Below are positions 59,296 to 64,000 of a DNA stretch of 64,000 bases, one piece after another (the first letter of the stretch is position 1; every line of letters starts with the position of its first letter). Origin of the DNA: Dongshaea marina (GTDB lineage Bacteria; Pseudomonadota; Gammaproteobacteria; Enterobacterales; Aeromonadaceae); NCBI RefSeq assembly GCF_003072645.1, contig NZ_CP028897.1, positions 2,493,658-2,557,657 on the forward strand, in the 5' to 3' direction. A model generated the notes under the pieces. That model searched no databases. It worked only from the letters and a program-made list of their open reading frames with translations, and was not told where the DNA came from. Position numbers and translations under genes: made by a program.

Positions 59296-59314
59296 TGTTA
59301 GTATTTAACTAACA
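59296..59314. promoter_or_regulatory. Candidate LysR operator between the oxidoreductase and LysR genes
   Basis: TGTTAGT-ATTTA-ACTAACA, a perfect seven-base inverted repeat with T-N11-A character, 22 bases upstream of the LysR start and 88 bases upstream of the oxidoreductase start. Confidence 0.7.
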
Positions 59315-59335
59315 ATATCAAACCCACGTGCCCAG

Positions 59336-60241
59336 ATGTCAGCCAGTCAATTAAACCAGTTACGCGTCTTCATCGCCGTCGCTAAATCCGGCAGCATTAG
59401 GGGCGCGGCCCGCAAACTCGAGATTTCGGCCCCCTCGGTCAGCCAGGCGCTCAAACATCTTGAAAAGAGCCTCGAAGTTCAGCTACTGATCCGGACCACA
59501 CGCAGCGTGACCTTAACCGATGCCGGAAGAATGCTTTTAGAACAGGTCGAAGGACCGATGAAAAGCATCACCACCGCTCTGGACAGCGTGAAGCAGCTAC
59601 AGCAAGAGCCTGTCGGTAAGCTCAGGATCACCCTGCCCCGCTTTGTCTATCAAACGCTCCTCAAGCCGGTTTATGCCGAGTTTTGTCAACGTTACCCCAA
59701 AATTGAACTGGAGCTTTCTATCTCAGATGCAACCGTCCACCTGATCGATGAGGAATTTGATGCGGGGATCCGCTTTGGCCATCGTCTTGAGCCCGGGATG
59801 GTCGCCCGCAAGCTGACCGGACCACTGAAAAACATGCTGTTTGCCTCACCCGACTACATAGAATGTCACGGATTACCAACCACCCCGGTCGAGCTGCAGC
59901 AACACCCACTGATCCAGTACCGCTTCATCACCTCCAATCAAATAACGCCCATGGAGCTTATTGAAAACCGGGAGCAGATCAGAGTCGATATGCCGACCGC
60001 TCTCATCGTTAATGATACCGATGCGGTGATTGATGCGGCGCTGCAGGGAATGGGGATCGGCCGCCTTATCGAAACCGCAGTAGAACCCTATCTAAGAACC
60101 GGAGCACTCATTGCGCTGCTCCCGGAATACTGGATTGAATACCCCGGGCTCTACCTCTACTTTGCACAAAATAGTCAAAAGGCGCGGCGCCTGAGGGTTT
60201 TTATCGATTTTATCTGTGAACGGGCAAAGGAGATCGGCTGA
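59336..60241 (+). CDS. LysR-family transcriptional regulator
   Basis: 301 residues. N-terminal winged helix-turn-helix (FIAVAKSGSIRGAARKLEIS, PSVSQALKHLEKSLEVQL) and a periplasmic-binding-like effector domain (GKLRITLPRFVYQTLLKP; FDAGIRFGHRLEPGMVARKL; ALQGMGIGRLIETAV). The form resembles the CrgA/YafC group. It is expected to regulate the divergent oxidoreductase via the repeat at 59296-59314, and its own gene. Confidence 0.93.
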   Translation: MSASQLNQLRVFIAVAKSGSIRGAARKLEISAPSVSQALKHLEKSLEVQLLIRTTRSVTLTDAGRMLLEQVEGPMKSITTALDSVKQLQQEPVGKLRITLPRFVYQTLLKPVYAEFCQRYPKIELELSISDATVHLIDEEFDAGIRFGHRLEPGMVARKLTGPLKNMLFASPDYIECHGLPTTPVELQQHPLIQYRFITSNQITPMELIENREQIRVDMPTALIVNDTDAVIDAALQGMGIGRLIETAVEPYLRTGALIALLPEYWIEYPGLYLYFAQNSQKARRLRVFIDFICERAKEIG

Positions 60242-60310
60242 TCTCCAAAAGGTTTTGGTGTTCACCCCTGCCCAGGCCTACAGATTCAAAACTGGAAGTG
60301 TCAGGAGAGT

Positions 60311-60931
60311 CTAGACTGGCCACACAACCCGAAGAGCGACCAGGATCAGCACCAGGCCGCACAGGCGATCGATCCAAACGGCTTTGGCGCGTAATACCTC
60401 CAGCACCCTGGGATGTGACAGCAGCATAGCAATCAAGGTATACCATAAGCCATCCACCAGCAGGGGGGTGCCTATCACTATCGCATGATCATGACTCGCA
60501 GCCCCCGCAGCAACAAATTGGCTAAACAGTGCAAGGAAAAACAGAATAAGCTTAGGGTTGATGAGAGAGATCATCAGTCCATCCCGGGCGGCTCGACCCA
60601 AGGAGCAGTGACGGCCTGACTCCAGGTGCTCAGCGATCCCCCCCTTGGAGCGAAGTGCTCCGATCCCCAGCCAAATCAGGTAAGCAGCCCCAAGGTAGGA
60701 GATCGTATGAAACAGCCAGGGGGTATGATGCAGCAAAACCGCCAGACCAGATACCGTCAGCAACGCGTAAAAGCCCACCCCTAAGGCATGGGACCAGGCG
60801 GTCACCACGCCATGCAATCGCCCTCCCCCCAGGCTATGACGGGCAACCATCGCCAGACTCGCGCCTGGGGACATGGCGCCAAGTAAACAAACGACAAACA
60901 GGGAACCCCAAATTGTTAAGCTCATGATCAC
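60311..60931 (-). CDS. LysE/RhtB-family amino acid exporter
   Basis: 206 residues with six membrane segments. Family start GSLFVVCLLGAMSPGASLAMVARHSLGGGR (the P-G-P-like region is SPGAS), YLGAAYLIWLGIGALR, DGLMISLINPKLILFFLALFSQF. It exports amino acids such as threonine, homoserine or lysine. It lies 79 bases from, and on the same strand as, the following LysR gene, which may share its control. Confidence 0.9.
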   Translation of the reverse strand: MIMSLTIWGSLFVVCLLGAMSPGASLAMVARHSLGGGRLHGVVTAWSHALGVGFYALLTVSGLAVLLHHTPWLFHTISYLGAAYLIWLGIGALRSKGGIAEHLESGRHCSLGRAARDGLMISLINPKLILFFLALFSQFVAAGAASHDHAIVIGTPLLVDGLWYTLIAMLLSHPRVLEVLRAKAVWIDRLCGLVLILVALRVVWPV

Positions 60932-61009
60932 TCTCCTATCGAATCTGGCGTCAGCTTAACCCGACTAGGTTATGATTTGAAATCAATATAAATCATGACG
61001 GCTATGCAT

Positions 61010-61950
61010 TCAGGTTATAGAGACCGAATAGATGGAATCACGAAAAATACCCAGCACATGCTCTCTTGCCCACAGATGTGCCGGATCCTGATCATAACGG
61101 GGGTGCCAGAGCATCCAGTATTGATGGATGGGAGTTGTTAGCGGCAGACTCCGATACTCGGTTTCAAACTGTTGCCCCATGTTCCGCGCAATATGCTCAG
61201 GCGTCACCAGCAGGTAATCGCTCCTGACGAGCACAGACAGAGCCGATGAGAAAAATGGTGTTTGGCACTGCACCCTGTAGTCGTACCCCTGCTCCCTTAA
61301 CACCCTGGCGACGAAACTATCCTTGTCTCCCCCTCCGGTTATCCGAATATGGCCAAACCGGCTTAGATCGGCCAACTCCAATCTGGGTTTAGCGATCAGA
61401 GGATGACGCCTGGACATCACGCACACGGCGGTATCGCTCCCCAGATGTTCACCACTGAAACCGGCTGGAATCGTTTCCGCCATAGTGGTTACCAGATCGG
61501 CCTGAAGGGCTGCAGGTTCACTCAGTTGGGCCGGAGACCAAAGCTGATAGTTAAACTCTAGCAAGGGGCCTTGGCAGATAATGAGTGGACCACCTCGGGA
61601 AAAATATACTGTGCCACATAATCAGATGATGCCAGGGTCAGGGTTGCCTGCCATTGAGCGGGAGAGAATGTCTGTGGTGCAAGTAAGGTTTCGACATCTT
61701 TCATCAGGGTATTGAGCTGCTCTTTGAGCTGCTGCGCTCTTGGGGTCAAAACCAGCTGATTTCCTTCCCGGATCAGCAGGGGATCGGCAAACAACTCACG
61801 GAGCTGGGCCAGCTGACGGCTCACCGCCGACTGGGTGATATGCAGCTGGCTGGCCGTGCGGCTGACATGACACTCGATTAACAGGGTCTGCAGGGTCCGC
61901 AGCAGGTTCAAATTTACCTGTCCCAGTGTTGTGCTGCTGTCTGGGGTCAT
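61010..61950 (-). pseudogene. LysR-family regulator, one frameshift
   Basis: The N-terminal frame (61950-61558) holds the helix-turn-helix (LLRTLQTLLIECHVSRTASQ, SAVSRQLAQLRELFADPLLI). The second (61564-61010) holds the effector domain (ITGGGDKDSFVARVLREQGY and so on). Adding one base to the C4/G4 run at 61565-61568 joins SAKAP-LLEFNYQLWSP into about 313 residues. It diverges from the asparaginase gene, and so probably regulates it, perhaps with the adjacent LysE exporter. Confidence 0.87.
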
Positions 61951-62123
61951 AGAGATGATACTCTTTGTCTAGCATGAAACCTCATCATACAGCATGCGGA
62001 CCGCTTATCCCCATCCCGGTTTCCCTGAATCCTGATGATCGATCTGAGATGGCCTGCCCAACCACTGCGTGCTATGTTGCCCTAGCCAAAAACCTGAACC
62101 AGACAACACAAGGAGTGACTCTC

Positions 62124-63119
62124 ATGGCCAAACTGCCGAATATCGTGATCCTGGGAACGGGAGGTACTATCGCAGGTGCAGCTCCCAGCACAGAACAAAC
62201 GATTGGCTACCGATCCGGGCAACTCTCTGTCGGACAATTACTGCAAGATATTCCCGGTGCAGCTTCTATCGCCAATATACAGGGTGAACAGGTCTTTAAT
62301 ATCTGCAGCCGGGCGATGAACCCACAAAAATGGCTTGAGTTAGGAAAGAGAGTCCAGTCCTTGCTCAATCGCGACGATATTGATGGCATCGTCGTCACCC
62401 ATGGTACAAATTCTCTTGAAGAGACGGCCTATTTTCTGCATTTGATGATTGATAGCAAAAAACCTATCGTGATCACCGGGGCGATGCGACCCGCGACAGC
62501 AATCAGCGCTGACGGTCCAATGAACCTGCTGCAGGCCATTGCAGTTTGTGCCTGTCCACAGTCCCGGGAGCGCGGGGTACTGGTGGTGATGAATGATAAA
62601 ATCTTCAATGCCCGTGAAGTCACTAAACACAGTACCACCAATCTAGATACCATGATCGCTCCAGGTTACGGTCAATTGGGTACTGTGGATAGCGGCCTGG
62701 TTAGCTTTAACTGCTCATCGGATAAACTTCATACCTTTCGAAGCTGCTTTGACATCATGAGTATCAATGAGCTCCCCAAGGTAGATATTGTTTACAACTA
62801 CGCCGGATGCGGAAAAGAGCCGGTACTCTCCTTCATCGACTCTGCCAAAGGGATCATCAGTGCAGGTTTTGGTGATGGCGCACTCTCCGAAGAGTTACTC
62901 GAGGGATTGATCTGTGCCAGGGCAGATAATATCCAGATCGTCCGCTCCTCAAGAACCGGCTCAGGGCTCGTTCTGAAAAACGGCGATGAGGATGATGATG
63001 GTAACCAGTTTATCGTTGCACATGATCTCAATCCTCAGAAAGCCCGGGTACTGCTGATGGTGGCGCTCACCAAAACCGATGACTGGCAACAAATCCAGCA
63101 GTATTTCTACCAATACTAA
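62124..63119 (+). CDS. ansB: Asparaginase, type II-like, without signal peptide
   Basis: 331 residues from the ATG at 62124, with AAGGAG upstream. The frame continues to 61965, but those residues are not a signal sequence. It aligns well with E. coli AnsB: LGTGGTIAG with catalytic T15, VTHGTNSLEETAYFL with T95, VMNDKIFNAREVTK with K168, and NPQKARVLL...QQIQQYFYQY at the C-terminus. Odd points: the secreted enzyme's signal is absent, and the substrate-binding Asp of HGTD (D90 in E. coli) is Asn (N96). Substrate preference may therefore differ. It is divergent from a LysR gene. Confidence 0.88.
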   Translation: MAKLPNIVILGTGGTIAGAAPSTEQTIGYRSGQLSVGQLLQDIPGAASIANIQGEQVFNICSRAMNPQKWLELGKRVQSLLNRDDIDGIVVTHGTNSLEETAYFLHLMIDSKKPIVITGAMRPATAISADGPMNLLQAIAVCACPQSRERGVLVVMNDKIFNAREVTKHSTTNLDTMIAPGYGQLGTVDSGLVSFNCSSDKLHTFRSCFDIMSINELPKVDIVYNYAGCGKEPVLSFIDSAKGIISAGFGDGALSEELLEGLICARADNIQIVRSSRTGSGLVLKNGDEDDDGNQFIVAHDLNPQKARVLLMVALTKTDDWQQIQQYFYQY

Positions 63120-63162
63120 CGGCCAGATCCGTTTGGGGCGATCGACCCATCGCCCCTATTCT

Positions 63163-64000
63163 CTACACCCAGTAAGTCAGTGCCAGCGGGATCACCAGGA
63201 TAGTCAACAGAGTTGAAACCAGGATCACACTGGCAACGTTCGAGGAGTCATCCGGCCGGTAAATCGACACCCAAAGATATGTACTGGCGGCAACCGGCAT
63301 CAGACACTCAAGGATAAACACGCCCCGAGCCACCCCGGTAAAATCAAACAGGGGCAGCAAACCCCAGGCCAGCACCAAAGCGATCAGCAGATGGTACAGG
63401 GCTAACCCCGAACCCAACACAAGATTCCCAAGGCGCATACTTGCCAGGCTATAACCCAGGGTCAATAACATCAGGGGGATCGCCAGGTTCCCCAGGATAC
63501 TCAGGCTCTCGTGTAGTGGCTTGGGGAAGTGGGTCCTGGTCAACAACATGAGAATCGATAGGATCACCGAGTAGATGAGTGGATTGGTCACCAAGCTCTT
63601 GATGCTGAACTGCCCGGAGCTGACCCACTGGCCTATAGTAAAGTTAAACAGCATCACCACCACCACAAAAGCCAGTCCATAGATAAGCCCCTGGGGACCG
63701 TAGACCAGGGCACAGATCGGCAGACCTATATTCCCCACATTACTCAGGCTTAATGCAGACAGGTAGGTCCGGTTTGAAAGATGGGTCGCCTTTAAAAACA
63801 AGCTGGTTATCAGGGCTCCGCCAAGAACCACCGCCAGGGCGGCTCCCAACATTTTAAAAAAGATATCCAGCTCAACGGTTTTGCCGACCAGGTGAGACAG
63901 GATGAGTGCCGGATAGCCAATGTTCGCCATCAGGCTGGCGATCACCCGGGTGTCAAAGGGTTGCTTAAATTTACCCAGGGCAAAACCAACCAGGATACAG
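63163..64000 (-). CDS. AEC-family permease (partial at window edge)
   Basis: The open frame starts beyond the right edge: in-frame codons before GTG at 63945 read CILVGFALGKFKQPFDTR, typical of the AEC N-terminus. About 279 residues are present, with ten or so membrane helices, LSNVGNIGLPICALVYGPQG (the N-x-G-x-P motif of the family), and the C-terminal ECLMPVAASTYLWVSIYRPDD. It carries organic acids or similar anions. It is convergent with the asparaginase gene. Confidence 0.88.
   Translation of the reverse strand, partial: CILVGFALGKFKQPFDTRVIASLMANIGYPALILSHLVGKTVELDIFFKMLGAALAVVLGGALITSLFLKATHLSNRTYLSALSLSNVGNIGLPICALVYGPQGLIYGLAFVVVVMLFNFTIGQWVSSGQFSIKSLVTNPLIYSVILSILMLLTRTHFPKPLHESLSILGNLAIPLMLLTLGYSLASMRLGNLVLGSGLALYHLLIALVLAWGLLPLFDFTGVARGVFILECLMPVAASTYLWVSIYRPDDSSNVASVILVSTLLTILVIPLALTYWV

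Overview
The window comes from a gammaproteobacterium. The evidence is the thrS-infC-rpmI-rplT operon, the apbC-udk-dcd-asmA block divergent from metG, a murR/murQ-murP locus, and rlmI and yccX proteins close in length and sequence to those of E. coli. The mix of chitin and sugar-sulfonate degradation, a chemoreceptor and many short dispersed repeats suggests an aquatic Aeromonadales/Vibrionales-like lineage. I cannot fix the genus by eye.

Layout. 0-5 kb: tandem orphan periplasmic binding proteins, an orphan sulfoquinovosidase (GH31) and a GNAT acetyltransferase. 5-9.3 kb: thrS-infC-rpmI-rplT on the minus strand, with a tRNA-Thr anticodon-arm mimic just upstream of thrS, plus a stand-alone ThrRS N-terminal paralogue whose editing site has decayed. 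9.4-11.3 kb: a complete group II intron with its maturase. 11.4-16.5 kb: a frameshifted ATP adenylyltransferase, a SnoaL-like protein, a large secreted protein of unknown function and two tRNA-Val genes. 17-23.2 kb: a GH18 chitinase cut in two by a 4.9-kb Tn3-family transposon that carries a periplasmic binding protein as passenger. 23-35 kb: chemoreceptor, N-acetylmuramic acid utilisation genes, a DASS anion transporter, an AEC permease with NAD malic enzyme, and an iron alcohol dehydrogenase. 35-42 kb: asmA, dcd, udk, apbC and metG. 43-49 kb: small unknown genes, then a LysR/opine dehydrogenase/DcuC-like carrier cluster, acylphosphatase and rlmI. 50-57.3 kb: a complete V/A-type ATPase operon with two unrecognised small genes. 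57-64 kb: a DUF2799-like lipoprotein, an NAD(P)H oxidoreductase/LysR pair, a LysE exporter, a LysR regulator, an asparaginase and a partial AEC permease.

Two signals cut across the window. At least twelve breaks in ten otherwise normal genes and one short unrecognised gene are each repaired by adding one base in or beside a run of two or more G or C. This is either an assembly artefact or a real mutational bias, and it affects how every 'pseudogene' here should be read. Second, an undescribed dispersed repeat of about 180-390 bp, built around a GATTATC...GATAATC hairpin, occurs three times with a fourth diverged copy.

The most notable biology is the V/A-type ATPase with unrecognised small genes where other subunits are expected, the ThrRS editing-domain paralogue next to a visible ThrRS operator, the sulfoquinovosidase with a K/E-type sulfonate-binding set, and the transposon whose removal restores the chitinase reading frame.
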